64,000 nt of DNA from CAISIP01 sp038326025 (GCA_038326025.1 JBBQJP010000010.1:1-64000), one strand, 5' to 3'. Shown: positions 8,401-16,831, numbered from the stretch's first letter. Translations and numbers: made by a program. Notes: generated by a model not told the origin, from the sequence alone.

Positions 8401-9339
8401 ATGAAAACCCTGTCTTTCCTCGTCGCCGGTATTAGCTTCGCGGCGCACACTTTAGCTGCCCAACCCTTGTTGTCACCCCAGGAGCTGCAGGCCAAACTCG
8501 CCGATCCGCAAGTTCGGGTGATCGATATCCGGGACGCCAAGGCGTTTGCGGCTGACCATATTCCCGGCGCGGTCCATGCGTCTTACCGCGATTGGCGCGG
8601 CCCGGACAGCAGTCCCGGCGAGTTGCCGCCCTTGCCCAAGCTGACCAAGATGGTGCAAAGCCTTGGCCTGACCCCCGCTACGCACGCTGTCGTGGTGTCC
8701 AGCGGCGCCGACGCGGGCGACTTCGGCGCCACGGCGCGGGTCTACTGGACACTCAAGGTGCTGGGTCTGAAGGAGTTGTCGGTGCTCAATGGTGGCGTGA
8801 AGGCCTGGAGCGCTGCCAAGTTGCCTTTGAACAAGGTCGAGAACCTGGTGGCCACCAGCACCTACGAGCCAAAGCTCGATGCATCACTGATCGCGACCAC
8901 ACAGGAAGTGGCGCAACGTATCAAGTCGGGCGATTCCGTGCTGATCGACGCACGACCCGAGGCTTTCTTCAAGGGAGAGACCCGCATGCCGCTGGCCAAG
9001 GTGCCTGGCACCTTGCCGGGCGCAGTGAACTTGCAGCACGACAAATGGTTCGCCAAGGACAGCGCGGTGTTCGTGCCCGAAGCGCAGGCGCGGCAGATCG
9101 CGGCCGCGAGCCCTATCGATCCGGCCAAGGAAACCGTGTCGTTCTGCAACACCGGTCACTGGGCTGCGACCAACTGGTTCGCGATGTCCGAGGTGCTGGG
9201 CCAGAAAAACGTCAAGTTGTACCCGGGTTCGATGACGGAATGGACGCGTGACCCGAACCTGCCAATGGACAACGTGCCCAGCCGTTTTGCGCAGCTGGTG
9301 ATCGACACCAAGTTGTGGACCGCCAGGACTTTCAAGTAA
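8401..9339 (+). CDS. exported two-domain rhodanese (thiosulfate sulfurtransferase)
   Basis: This 312-residue protein begins with a cleavable-looking signal peptide (MKTLSFLVAGISFAAHTLAA), so it likely acts in the periplasm. Two rhodanese domains follow. The N-terminal one (from LLSPQELQAKL) has lost the active-site Cys, as is normal for the structural domain. The C-terminal one carries C249 in the loop CNTGHWAATNW. Rhodaneses move sulfane sulfur from thiosulfate or similar donors to thiol or cyanide acceptors. The next gene encodes a thiosulfate-type transporter, so periplasmic handling of thiosulfate or sulfane sulfur is the likely joint role. Unusual direct repeats lie upstream. Confidence 0.9.
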   Translation: MKTLSFLVAGISFAAHTLAAQPLLSPQELQAKLADPQVRVIDIRDAKAFAADHIPGAVHASYRDWRGPDSSPGELPPLPKLTKMVQSLGLTPATHAVVVSSGADAGDFGATARVYWTLKVLGLKELSVLNGGVKAWSAAKLPLNKVENLVATSTYEPKLDASLIATTQEVAQRIKSGDSVLIDARPEAFFKGETRMPLAKVPGTLPGAVNLQHDKWFAKDSAVFVPEAQARQIAAASPIDPAKETVSFCNTGHWAATNWFAMSEVLGQKNVKLYPGSMTEWTRDPNLPMDNVPSRFAQLVIDTKLWTARTFK

Positions 9340-9352
9340 AGGCTGCTTGTCC

Positions 9353-10429
9353 GTGAAGCGTTTTCCCCTGGCGGCCGTGTTGGCCGCCTTTTTCGTGTTT
9401 CTGGCCATGGCCGTGTCGATCCGCCAGGCGGTGTTGTTGCTGGTCGGCGTCGGCATGGGCATGGCACTGGCAGGCGCGCGATTCGGTTTCACCACCGGCT
9501 GGCGCCAGCTGATCGAACAGAAGAATCCGCAAGGTGTGACCGGACAGGTGCTGTTGCTGGCATTGGCCAGTCTGGCCGCGCTGCCGCTGCTGGGGCAATT
9601 TCCCGAGCTGCATGCTGCGCTGGGGCCGCCGAGCGTGAGCCTGCTGCTCGGCGCCTTCGTGTTCGGCCTGACGATGCAGATCGCCGACGGGTGTGGCTCC
9701 GGCACCTTGTACAAGGCTGGACTGGGTGTGCCGCTGAACATGGGCATCCTGCCTTTGTTCGCCTTGGGTAGTTTCATGGGATCGGTGCATCTGGACCAAT
9801 GGCTGGCGCTAGGACAGGTCGAGCCAGTGGGTTTTGCCGACGTATTCGGCACCGCCGGTGCGCTCGCCATGACGTTTGTGCTGCTGGCGCTGAGCTTGCT
9901 CGCCGTTCGCGGTTGGGTCGGCCCGGGCCGGCAATGGGTCGAGCGACGCTGGATCTGGGGCGCGGTGGTGTTGGCCGTATTGGCCACACTTAATCTGGTG
10001 CTGGCCGGTCAACCCTGGGGCGTGGTTTATGGCTTTGGCCTGTGGGCCGGCAAGCTGGCCATGGGCGCGGGCCTGTTCGACCCTTCACTCAACGCCTTTT
10101 GGAGTCAGAGCGGCAACACCCAGCGCATCACGCAGACGGTGTTGATGGACGTCACCACCATCACCAATATCGGCATCCTGGGCGGTGCGCTGTGGGTGTC
10201 GGCCAAGGCCGCCGGCGAACGGACCAAGCCGCTCGACCGCCAGCAATGGGTGGTGGGCCTGATCGCGGGCTTCCTGCTGGGTTACAGCTCACGGCTGGCG
10301 TTTGGCTGCAACATCGGCGCCATGCTCAGCGGCATCTCCACCGGCAGCTTGCACGGTTGGCTCTGGGTGCCACTGGCGTTTGCCGGCACACTGGTCGGCG
10401 TGCGGGTGCGCCGCCACTACCGGTTCTGA
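9353..10429 (+). CDS. YeeE/YedE family (TsuA-like) thiosulfate or sulfur-compound transporter
   Basis: This is a polytopic membrane protein of about 358 residues with many helices. The family's conserved cysteines are present in DGCGSGTLYKAG (near residue 115) and FGCNIGAMLSG near the C-terminus; in TsuA-type proteins these Cys-containing reentrant loops pass thiosulfate across the inner membrane. The start is uncertain. GTG at 9353 and TTG at 9347 share the AAAGG at 9338-9342, and GTG was chosen as the commoner codon. It begins 13 bases after the rhodanese gene and is almost certainly co-transcribed with it. It probably supplies sulfur to the cytoplasm, while the exported rhodanese works on the other side. 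Confidence 0.88.
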   Translation: MKRFPLAAVLAAFFVFLAMAVSIRQAVLLLVGVGMGMALAGARFGFTTGWRQLIEQKNPQGVTGQVLLLALASLAALPLLGQFPELHAALGPPSVSLLLGAFVFGLTMQIADGCGSGTLYKAGLGVPLNMGILPLFALGSFMGSVHLDQWLALGQVEPVGFADVFGTAGALAMTFVLLALSLLAVRGWVGPGRQWVERRWIWGAVVLAVLATLNLVLAGQPWGVVYGFGLWAGKLAMGAGLFDPSLNAFWSQSGNTQRITQTVLMDVTTITNIGILGGALWVSAKAAGERTKPLDRQQWVVGLIAGFLLGYSSRLAFGCNIGAMLSGISTGSLHGWLWVPLAFAGTLVGVRVRRHYRF

Positions 10430-10441
10430 GAAGGCGTGACC

Positions 10442-10609
10442 ATGACACACACGCGCCTTTGGCAATCACTGTTCTGGCTGGGTTTGGTGGTTTTCCTGAC
10501 CTGGGACTGGTCGGTTTCGCCGCCGGTCGATCTGCGCCAGGAGCCACCGCTGATCGCAGCCGGTTCGGGGCAGGTCGTCAGCGGCGGGCACTGCTCGATG
10601 GCCAAGTAG
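10442..10609 (+). CDS. 55-residue putative membrane-anchored protein, sulfur operon
   Basis: A short frame begins with ATG 12 bases after the transporter gene and ends with TAG at 10607-10609. It encodes MTHTRLWQSLFWLGLVVF followed by a Trp/Pro segment (TWDWSVSPPVD) and a tail with a single Cys in SGGHCSMAK. The hydrophobic N-terminus could be a signal anchor. The spacing and shared strand suggest it is the third gene of the rhodanese-transporter unit. No family was recognised and the ribosome site is weak, so the gene is likely but not certain. Confidence 0.55.
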   Translation: MTHTRLWQSLFWLGLVVFLTWDWSVSPPVDLRQEPPLIAAGSGQVVSGGHCSMAK

Positions 10610-10627
10610 CGGCCGGTCGGCGGCTGC

Positions 10628-11248
10628 TTATTTGATCAGTGCCTGGACTGTCTTGAACTGCGGATGCTGCGCCGAACGCAGCCATTCGAAAGCCACCATC
10701 TCGGTAGTCACCAGTTCGGCGCCGTTGCCGGCCAGCCGGTCATAGGCGGCGTCGCGGTTGCGCTCGGTGCGCGAACCGCAGGCGTCAGTGACGACCCAGA
10801 CCTCGAACTCTTCCTCGAGCAATTCCAGCGCGGTCTGCAGCAGACAGACATGGGCCTCACAGCCGGCAATGACCACGGTGCCACGCGTGGGCTCGGCTGG
10901 CGGCGCCACTTTTTGCAGGTGTTTGGGCAGGCTGCGCGCATTGCCTGCCGGCGCCTTGCGTTCGGCCGGGCGCAGCAGATCCGTCAGCCCATCGGCACAG
11001 CCACTGAATGCCATCTTGGGAAAGACCCTGGCCCTGGCCTGCATCAGGATCGCGCCGAGTTCGGGCGCGCTGGCGCCGAGTTTTTCCGGGTTCTGCTCGG
11101 TGGCCACCATCGGCACGCCCATGGCCTGCGCCATCTGCGCCAGGCGCACGGCATTGGCAAGCACGAGCGCCGAGTCGGCAATAGCCGGCATCAGGCGGGT
11201 CTGGTAGTCCACCAGTACCAGTTGGCATTCGTCGGCATCGAGCAGCAT
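10628..11248 (-). CDS. isochorismatase-family cysteine hydrolase
   Basis: The protein has 206 residues from the ATG at 11246-11248, which has a good SD (GGAGAAA) six bases upstream. A Met nine codons earlier is less favoured. The family's catalytic triad is visible: D14 in LVLVDYQTRL, the Lys in RVFPKMAFS, and the nucleophilic Cys in CEAHVCLLQTA. Members hydrolyse amides such as nicotinamide, or related small substrates, in the cytosol. There is an unusual lysine-rich stretch (ERKAPAGNARSLPKHLQK) between the Lys and Cys motifs. The family is broad, and the closest annotation would probably read hydrolase or nicotinamidase-related. The gene is convergent with the sulfur unit. Confidence 0.88.
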   Translation of the reverse strand: MLLDADECQLVLVDYQTRLMPAIADSALVLANAVRLAQMAQAMGVPMVATEQNPEKLGASAPELGAILMQARARVFPKMAFSGCADGLTDLLRPAERKAPAGNARSLPKHLQKVAPPAEPTRGTVVIAGCEAHVCLLQTALELLEEEFEVWVVTDACGSRTERNRDAAYDRLAGNGAELVTTEMVAFEWLRSAQHPQFKTVQALIK

Positions 11249-11359
11249 CGGGTTTCTCCATCGGGTCAGGGGCACCGCGCCGTCAGGTGGCGCACTGCCA
11301 TTATCGACGCCGTAGTTGCGGGCAGTTGCAAGCTGCGTCGCCGCACGGTGTGGTGCGGA

Positions 11360-11800
11360 TCATCGGGTGATGATGTCCCGGTGCATGGGCGCCAGTAGCG
11401 CCAGCAGCCGGTTCTGTGCGCGAAACGGTATGCCGCGAGCATCCATCGCTACCTGCAGCACTTCGACCAGCACGTTGAAGTCGGATTTGCGGATGGCCAG
11501 GTCGGCATGCACCGCTTTCATGGAGTCGCCTTCGTATCTGCACAGGCCGCCACTGAGAAAACACACTTGGTCGCGTAATTGCTCCTTGAGATTGACCGGT
11601 TTCGTGTCCTTGAAGAACTTGCCGATCTGCGGATCGGCGAAAAGGCGGTCGACAAAGTCGTCCATCAACGCGGTAATGCCGGACTTCTCGCCTAGTGCGA
11701 GGTAAAGCGTGTTGTCCGGGACCGTGGATGTCCGGGCCGTCGCCGCCTGCCAGCTCATGGCGCCACCCAGCAGGGCGAGTGTGAGTCGTCGGTTGATCAT
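11360..11800 (-). CDS. exported group-1 truncated hemoglobin-like protein
   Basis: The protein has 146 residues from the ATG at 11798-11800. An N-terminal export signal, possibly Tat-type because of RR (MINRRLTLALLGGAMSWQA), precedes a compact two-over-two globin fold. The proximal heme ligand is H98 in KAVHADLAIRKSDF, the usual trHb1 F-helix context. FADPQIGKFFKD matches the B/CD region. The usual B10 tyrosine seems to be Val50 (DDFVDRLF), which would weaken classical oxygen stabilisation. Export of a globin is unusual, and the heme would be loaded in or moved to the periplasm. It follows the DUF3034 gene by 35 bases on the same strand, and the two probably share transcription from the divergent promoter region. 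Confidence 0.85.
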   Translation of the reverse strand: MINRRLTLALLGGAMSWQAATARTSTVPDNTLYLALGEKSGITALMDDFVDRLFADPQIGKFFKDTKPVNLKEQLRDQVCFLSGGLCRYEGDSMKAVHADLAIRKSDFNVLVEVLQVAMDARGIPFRAQNRLLALLAPMHRDIITR

Positions 11801-11835
11801 GGGACGTAAGTAGCTTGTTGCGCTCGGCGCCGGAT

Positions 11836-12801
11836 TCAGAACGCCAGTTGGCCGGAGATGTACAGGCCACGCTGGCGTCGGTTGGCGGTAATGCCCGGCA
11901 CGATGCGACCCAGATCCACCAGCGCCAGCGTCAGCGAAGTGTGCTTGTTGGGTGTCCAGGCGATAAACAGGTCGCGCCAATCGTCTTCGCGCAAGGCACT
12001 GGCCAGGCCGGCGGCCGCACCAACCGACTCCAGGTTGTTGGGCTTGAACCGGTACTCGGCACCAATCGCCAGGTCCTTGCGCAGCAACCATGCGATCGAG
12101 AGCTCGGGCTGCAGGCTGTAGCTGTCTTTGCCCGGCGCGTTGGCGCCGAAACCGAGCAGGCCATTCTGGTTGGCGCGTGTGGCGCGCAAGCTGCCGTTGA
12201 TCAGCACGCTGTCGGCCAACAGCAGCTTGGTGGCGCTGACATAGAAGTCGGTGCCCTGGGTGTCCGCGCCCAGGAAGCGCAGCACCGAACCCAGCGAGCC
12301 GGGAGACACGTTCTTGTATTGCAGGCCGACGGCGACCTGCGGCATCCAGTTGTCGGCGTCGAGGATGGCGTCGCCGGCGACGCGCAATTTCAATCCGACC
12401 ACGTCCATCCGGATGTGTTGTCCGGGGCGTACGCCGAACGCCGCAATGCCGTTGAGCGCGACTGCCGGTGCGGCGTTGAAGTCCTGATGTGCCAGCGACA
12501 CCTCGACACGTTCGTTCCAGCCCACGGCAATACCGTAGCTGGTCAGTCCATAGTCGTGGGTGCGGGTCCGCGTCAAGTAGGCCGACGCGCCAATCTCGCC
12601 GGCCGTTGCATTGCTTCCGATCAGAGCCCAGGGACTGAGCCCGCCACCGGCAGCGCCTTCGATCGTGCTGACGCCACCGGTCAGGCGCAATTTGCCGGTA
12701 TCCGCTTGCGCGCAAGTCCCGTGCAAACACAGCAGTGCGGAAATTAGCAGCAGGCGGATTGCAGGCTGGCGGCGTGGCAGTGCAATAGGCGCGGATTCCA
12801 T
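11836..12801 (-). CDS. DUF3034 family exported protein, probable outer membrane beta-barrel
   Basis: The protein has 321 residues from the ATG at 12799-12801. A signal peptide (RLLLISALLCLHGTCAQA) precedes a sequence of alternating polar and hydrophobic strands ending in GLYISGQLAF, whose terminal Phe is typical of outer membrane barrels. Repeated strand-turn units such as QVAVGLQYKN, KDLAIGAEYRFKP and TSLTLALVDLG support a barrel. The sequence fits DUF3034, for which I know no assigned function. It is divergent from the cupredoxin gene with a 194-base gap and is followed by the exported globin, an association that suggests a shared envelope redox or gas-related process. Confidence 0.85.
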   Translation of the reverse strand: MESAPIALPRRQPAIRLLLISALLCLHGTCAQADTGKLRLTGGVSTIEGAAGGGLSPWALIGSNATAGEIGASAYLTRTRTHDYGLTSYGIAVGWNERVEVSLAHQDFNAAPAVALNGIAAFGVRPGQHIRMDVVGLKLRVAGDAILDADNWMPQVAVGLQYKNVSPGSLGSVLRFLGADTQGTDFYVSATKLLLADSVLINGSLRATRANQNGLLGFGANAPGKDSYSLQPELSIAWLLRKDLAIGAEYRFKPNNLESVGAAAGLASALREDDWRDLFIAWTPNKHTSLTLALVDLGRIVPGITANRRQRGLYISGQLAF

Positions 12802-12995
12802 GCCCCGAGTATGCCGATTCGCGTGATCGCCCGATCGGCAGATGCCTGCGTTTGACAGGGCCGCGCCTTGTTTCTCCCCTCTCGTGTATAACCGGGACGC
12901 TTGTGGCCAACAGCGATTCATCGTCCATGACTCTTTCTGCCGTTTATAGTAGTTTTTGCGCCCAGCGGGCCAATTTTTGGCGCGTGCGCGGGGTG
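12802..12995. promoter_or_regulatory. divergent control region between DUF3034 and cupredoxin genes
   Basis: The gap of 194 bases separates oppositely oriented genes and must hold both promoters. Visible elements are TTGACA at 12852-12857 and GTATAA near 12886-12891. Their spacing of about 28 bases is wrong for one sigma-70 promoter, so they are noted but not paired. GCCGAT (12812-12817) has an inverted match ATCGGC about 15 bases on. Confidence 0.3.
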
Positions 12996-13586
12996 ATGAC
13001 TTTCGTGTGCCTGCTGCTGGCGCTGCGTGTGGCCGCGGCAGGCACGGTGCAGTTGCAAGTTCAGGACGGTGCGGGCAAGCCCTTGACTGACGCCGTAGTG
13101 TTTCTCGAATCGCGCGAAGCCCGCGCACTGGCCAAGCCACTGCAAGGCGCGGAAGTGGCGCAGACGGCGAAGCAGTTTGACCCGACGGTACTGGTGGTGA
13201 CGGCCGGTACGCCGGTGAGCTTTCCCAACCGCGACACGGTACGCCACCATGTCTACTCGTTTTCGCCCAACAAGAACTTCGAGCTCAAGTTGTACAGCGG
13301 CGTTCCAGCCAACCCGGTGGTTTTTGACAAGACCGGCATTGCGGTGCTGGGCTGCAATATCCATGACGCCATGACCGCCTGGGTTGTCGTGGTCGACACC
13401 CCATACTTCGGTCGCAGCAGTGCGGGCGGCAGTGTGTCGTTGGCCCAGGTCCCGCCCGGGAGCTACCGGCTGCGGGTCTGGCATCCGGCGTTGCCGGTCG
13501 GCGCGCCTGCAACTGACCAGGCGCTGGTCGTGACGGTGGCCGACCAGGTCGTCAACTACCGCCTTGCCGGGGTCAGTGGGCCGTGA
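12996..13586 (+). CDS. exported cupredoxin-like protein (methylamine utilization protein family)
   Basis: The protein has 196 residues from the ATG at 12996, chosen because it starts a clean signal peptide (MTFVCLLLALRVAAAG); an upstream Met is possible. The mature part is plastocyanin-like. Type-1 copper ligands are visible as the His of RHHVYSF (84/85), C120, H123 and M126 in CNIHDAM. The C-terminal segment (SLAQVPPGSYRLRVWHP) resembles a carboxypeptidase-regulatory-like fold. Proteins of this build are often annotated as methylamine utilization protein, but no methylamine dehydrogenase gene is here, so that name should not be read as function. It probably carries electrons in the periplasm, and it is 19 bases from the GGDEF-EAL gene. 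Confidence 0.87.
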   Translation: MTFVCLLLALRVAAAGTVQLQVQDGAGKPLTDAVVFLESREARALAKPLQGAEVAQTAKQFDPTVLVVTAGTPVSFPNRDTVRHHVYSFSPNKNFELKLYSGVPANPVVFDKTGIAVLGCNIHDAMTAWVVVVDTPYFGRSSAGGSVSLAQVPPGSYRLRVWHPALPVGAPATDQALVVTVADQVVNYRLAGVSGP

Positions 13587-13605
13587 TCAGAGACATGCAC
13601 TTGTA

Positions 13606-15969
13606 ATGGGAATCCAGTGGCGACCCACGCGCTGGGGCTTGTCGTCGCGCATTGTGGCGCTGTCGCTGCTGCTTTTGTTGCTGGTGCAGGCGGCGGTTTT
13701 CAGTGTCGTGCGTATCAGCGTCGACCAGAGTGCGCGCCGCCAGGTAGCGCAGGAACTGCAGGTCGGTGAGCGCGTCTGGCGCCGCCTGCTGGATCAGAAT
13801 GCCCAGCAACTGCGCCAGGGCGCCAGTGTGCTGGCGGCCGACTTCGGATTTCGATCGGCGGTCAATTCCGGAGACATCGCAACGATTGCCTCGGCGCTGG
13901 AGAACAATGGCGCACGCATAGGCGCCACCATCACCGCGCTGGTAGACACATCAATGGCGCTGCGCGCGGTCGGAGAAGCCAGTGACGCCGACGATCTGAC
14001 CCCCGTGCTGGGTCAACTGGTCGGCCCGCTGTCGCGCGATACCCAGGGCAGCCAGGTTGCCGTAGTCGACAGCATTCCACACCAGTTCGTCATGGTCCCT
14101 ATGAAGGCGCCGTTGCTGGTGGGATACGTGCTGATGGGATTTCCAATCAACCAGAAGCTGGTGGATGACATGCGCGCGATCTCCGAAATGCATCTGGCCT
14201 TGATCAGCGACGGGGGTGGTGTCAAGGGTCGTATCGTCGCCACGACCCTGCCGCCGGAGGCGGTGCAGGCCTTGCAGCTTCGCCAGGGCGACGTCGACGA
14301 ATTGCCGGACCATGGCGACATGTTGATTGCGCGCAGTGTCAAGCTCGATACCGGCTCCGTGGTCGGTGGCGTACGCACCTTGCTGCTGCGTTCGCTCAAT
14401 GACGTGGTGGCGCCGTTTCACCAGGCGCAGGTGGCGCTCGCATGGATCACCGCGTTGGGCGTGGTGTTGTTCGGTATTGGCAGCGTGTTCGTGGCGCGGC
14501 GTGTGACGACACCGCTGCGTGCACTGGTCGGCGCCACGCGCCGGCTGGGTCTGGGTCAATACGACGTGCCGATGGAGCACATGGACCGGCAGGACGAAAT
14601 CGGCGGGCTGGCCAAGGCCTTTGATCAGATGCGCATCGACATCGGTGCGCAGCAGATCGAGATTCGCAAGCTGGCCTACTGGGACCGATTGACAGGGCTG
14701 CCCAACCGCGCACGGTTTCGCGAGGCGTTGCAGCATGAGATCGACAGCCAGGGCGCGGTGGCTGAACTGGGTCGTGGTTCGCTGGCCGTGGTGATGCTGG
14801 ACATCGACCGCTTCAAGCATGTCAACGACGTACTGGGCTATTCGTTCGGTGACCTGTTGCTGGACGCCGTGGCCAAGCGACTGACCCAGCAGGATCTGCG
14901 TACGGGTGACATGGTGGCGCGGCTGGGCGGCGACGAGTTTGCCGTGTTGCTGGCCAACAGTGATGCGGCCAGCGCGTTGGCCGTGGCGCAACGTATCGCG
15001 AAATCGTTCGAGCTGCCGTTGGCATTTGACGACCAGACCGTCGACCTGAGTGCCGGTATCGGCGTTGCTTGCTGGCCCTTGCATGCGGATGACGCCGACA
15101 CCTTGTTGTCGCGTGCCGAGGTCGCCATGTATGCGGCCAAGAGCAAAACCACTGGAATCCAGTTGTATGACGCGGCACTGGACTCGTCCAGCGCGCAGAC
15201 CTTGTCGCTTTTGACCGAATTGCGCCATGCCATCGACCATGACGAACTGCGCCTGTTCCTGCAGCCCAAGATTCGCCTTGGCGATAACGCCGTGGTCGCG
15301 GCCGAGGCGCTGGTGCGCTGGCAGCATCCGGTGCGTGGCCTTGTGCCGCCACTGGAGTTCATCCCGTTTGCCGAGCAGACCGGATTCGTGCGCCAGTTGA
15401 CCTTGTGGGTGTTCGACCGTGCGGTGGCCCTTTCTGGCCAATTGCGTGCGCAGGGCTTGTCGCTGCGCCTGTCGGTCAACCTGTCGACCCGTGACATGCT
15501 GGACATTGAACTGCCGACGCGGCTGGAGCAGATCCTGCAGCGCCATGACGCCCGGGCCGAGGCGTTTTGCCTGGAGATCACGGAGAGCGCGATCATGGAC
15601 GATCCACAGCGCGCGCTGGCCACGCTCAACACCTTGTCGCAGCGTGGCTTTGCCTTGTCGATCGACGATTTCGGCACCGGTTATTCCTCGCTGGCCTACC
15701 TCAAGCGGCTGCCGGTGGATGAGCTCAAGATCGACAAGTCCTTTGTCATGAACATGCAGGAGGATGATGACGATGCCAAGATCGTGCGTTCGACGATTGA
15801 TCTGGCCCATAACCTGGGTCTGACCGTGGTGGCCGAAGGCGTCGAGAACGGCATGATCATGGAAAAATTACGCGACCTTGCGTGCGACGAAGCGCAGGGC
15901 TACCACATGGCCAGGCCGATGGCGGCCGTCGAGATTGGCGCCTGGTGCCAGCGCTGGAACGCGGCGTAG
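13606..15969 (+). CDS. membrane-bound GGDEF-EAL c-di-GMP enzyme with periplasmic sensor domain
   Basis: The protein has 787 residues. A first helix (residues ~13-33) and a second near 275-295 bracket a periplasmic region of about 240 residues with cache-like features, so the signal is extracytoplasmic. A HAMP linker, a GGDEF domain with intact GGDEF (441-445; RLGGDEFAVLL) and an EAL domain with EAL (567-569; AAEALVRWQHP) follow. The EAL catalytic context also looks intact (LSVNLSTRDM, LEITESAIMD, SIDDFGTGYSSL, DELKIDKSFV), so both cyclase and phosphodiesterase activity are possible. It follows the cupredoxin gene by 19 bases, and the periplasmic domain may sense the state of that exported protein (inference). 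Confidence 0.93.
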   Translation: MGIQWRPTRWGLSSRIVALSLLLLLLVQAAVFSVVRISVDQSARRQVAQELQVGERVWRRLLDQNAQQLRQGASVLAADFGFRSAVNSGDIATIASALENNGARIGATITALVDTSMALRAVGEASDADDLTPVLGQLVGPLSRDTQGSQVAVVDSIPHQFVMVPMKAPLLVGYVLMGFPINQKLVDDMRAISEMHLALISDGGGVKGRIVATTLPPEAVQALQLRQGDVDELPDHGDMLIARSVKLDTGSVVGGVRTLLLRSLNDVVAPFHQAQVALAWITALGVVLFGIGSVFVARRVTTPLRALVGATRRLGLGQYDVPMEHMDRQDEIGGLAKAFDQMRIDIGAQQIEIRKLAYWDRLTGLPNRARFREALQHEIDSQGAVAELGRGSLAVVMLDIDRFKHVNDVLGYSFGDLLLDAVAKRLTQQDLRTGDMVARLGGDEFAVLLANSDAASALAVAQRIAKSFELPLAFDDQTVDLSAGIGVACWPLHADDADTLLSRAEVAMYAAKSKTTGIQLYDAALDSSSAQTLSLLTELRHAIDHDELRLFLQPKIRLGDNAVVAAEALVRWQHPVRGLVPPLEFIPFAEQTGFVRQLTLWVFDRAVALSGQLRAQGLSLRLSVNLSTRDMLDIELPTRLEQILQRHDARAEAFCLEITESAIMDDPQRALATLNTLSQRGFALSIDDFGTGYSSLAYLKRLPVDELKIDKSFVMNMQEDDDDAKIVRSTIDLAHNLGLTVVAEGVENGMIMEKLRDLACDEAQGYHMARPMAAVEIGAWCQRWNAA

Positions 15970-16010
15970 GTACTGGCTGCGTCGGCCTGATTTCTTCTTT
16001 GGACGATCCC

Positions 16011-16775
16011 ATGAATCAAGTTCAGTATGCCTTCAACGAGTTCACGGCCCTGGTCAGCGGTGGCGCCAGTGGCATGGGTGCACAGGTGGCGCGGCTGTTT
16101 GCGGCGTCCGGCGCCGACGTGGTGATCGTCGACGCCAATGCGGCGCTGGCAACCCAGGTCGCATCGGATATCGGCGCCACGGCACTGGTCGGTGATGTCA
16201 GCGACTCCGCGTTCTGCGATGCGGCGGTGGCACAGACGGTAGGCAGAACCGGGCGCCTGAACGCGGTGGTCAACGCGGCCGGCATCATCGCGCGCAAGAC
16301 CGGCATCGACACGACGGATGATGATTGGCAGCGGGCGCTGGGTGTGAATGCTGGTGGTGTATTTCATCTCAGCCGTGCGGCAGCGCGCCACATGCGTGCG
16401 CATGGTGGCGGGGCGGTGGTGAACTTCGGCAGTATCTGGGGCGAGCTTGGTGGCAAGGGCGCAATGGCCTATGCGGCCAGCAAGGGCGCGGTGCAGCAGG
16501 TCACACGCTGTTTTGCACTCGAACTGGCGCGTGACAGCGTGCGCTTCAACTGTGTGTGCCCTGGCGAGGTGGATACGCCGATGTTGCGTGCCGCAGGTCG
16601 TGAGACGCCGTTGACCGATGTGCAGATGCAGGACATCGCCGAGCGGGTGGTTCCCATGGGCCGGCTCGCCCGCCCCGAAGAGATTGCGCGCGTGGCCGTG
16701 TTTCTGTGCAGCGACGCGGCCAGCTACATGACCGGCGCCATGGTCTACGTCGATGGCGGCTATAGCACCCAATAG
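16011..16775 (+). CDS. short-chain dehydrogenase/reductase (SDR)
   Basis: This is a 254-residue classical SDR of the usual length. The Rossmann glycine motif is SGGASGMG, NAAG marks strand 4, and the catalytic residues are Ser in FGSIWGE and Tyr/Lys in YAASKG. VDANAA after strand 2 suggests preference for NAD(H). The C-terminal part is standard (CPGEVDTPML; YVDGGYSTQ). The start codon follows the GGDEF-EAL stop by 41 bases. The aldo/keto reductase gene is next on the same strand, so both may act on the same sugar-like or hydroxy-acid substrate, but the substrate cannot be read from sequence. Confidence 0.92.
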   Translation: MNQVQYAFNEFTALVSGGASGMGAQVARLFAASGADVVIVDANAALATQVASDIGATALVGDVSDSAFCDAAVAQTVGRTGRLNAVVNAAGIIARKTGIDTTDDDWQRALGVNAGGVFHLSRAAARHMRAHGGGAVVNFGSIWGELGGKGAMAYAASKGAVQQVTRCFALELARDSVRFNCVCPGEVDTPMLRAAGRETPLTDVQMQDIAERVVPMGRLARPEEIARVAVFLCSDAASYMTGAMVYVDGGYSTQ

Positions 16776-16831
16776 CCGAGTCACGACATGGCGCAGCAGG
16801 CTGCATCAACCCACTGAAAGGCATCGGATCC

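Noticed and set aside
8401..9339. Loss of the Cys in the first rhodanese domain as evidence of decay
   Set aside because: Two-domain rhodaneses normally keep the catalytic Cys only in the C-terminal domain.
12852..12892. TTGACA followed by GTATAA as a sigma-70 promoter
   Set aside because: The spacing of about 28-29 bases is too long for one promoter, so it is only mentioned as local sequence.
13951..15810. 619-codon minus-strand frame opposite the GGDEF-EAL gene
   Set aside because: Same reasoning: the plus-strand protein has full GGDEF and EAL motifs, while the antisense product shows none.
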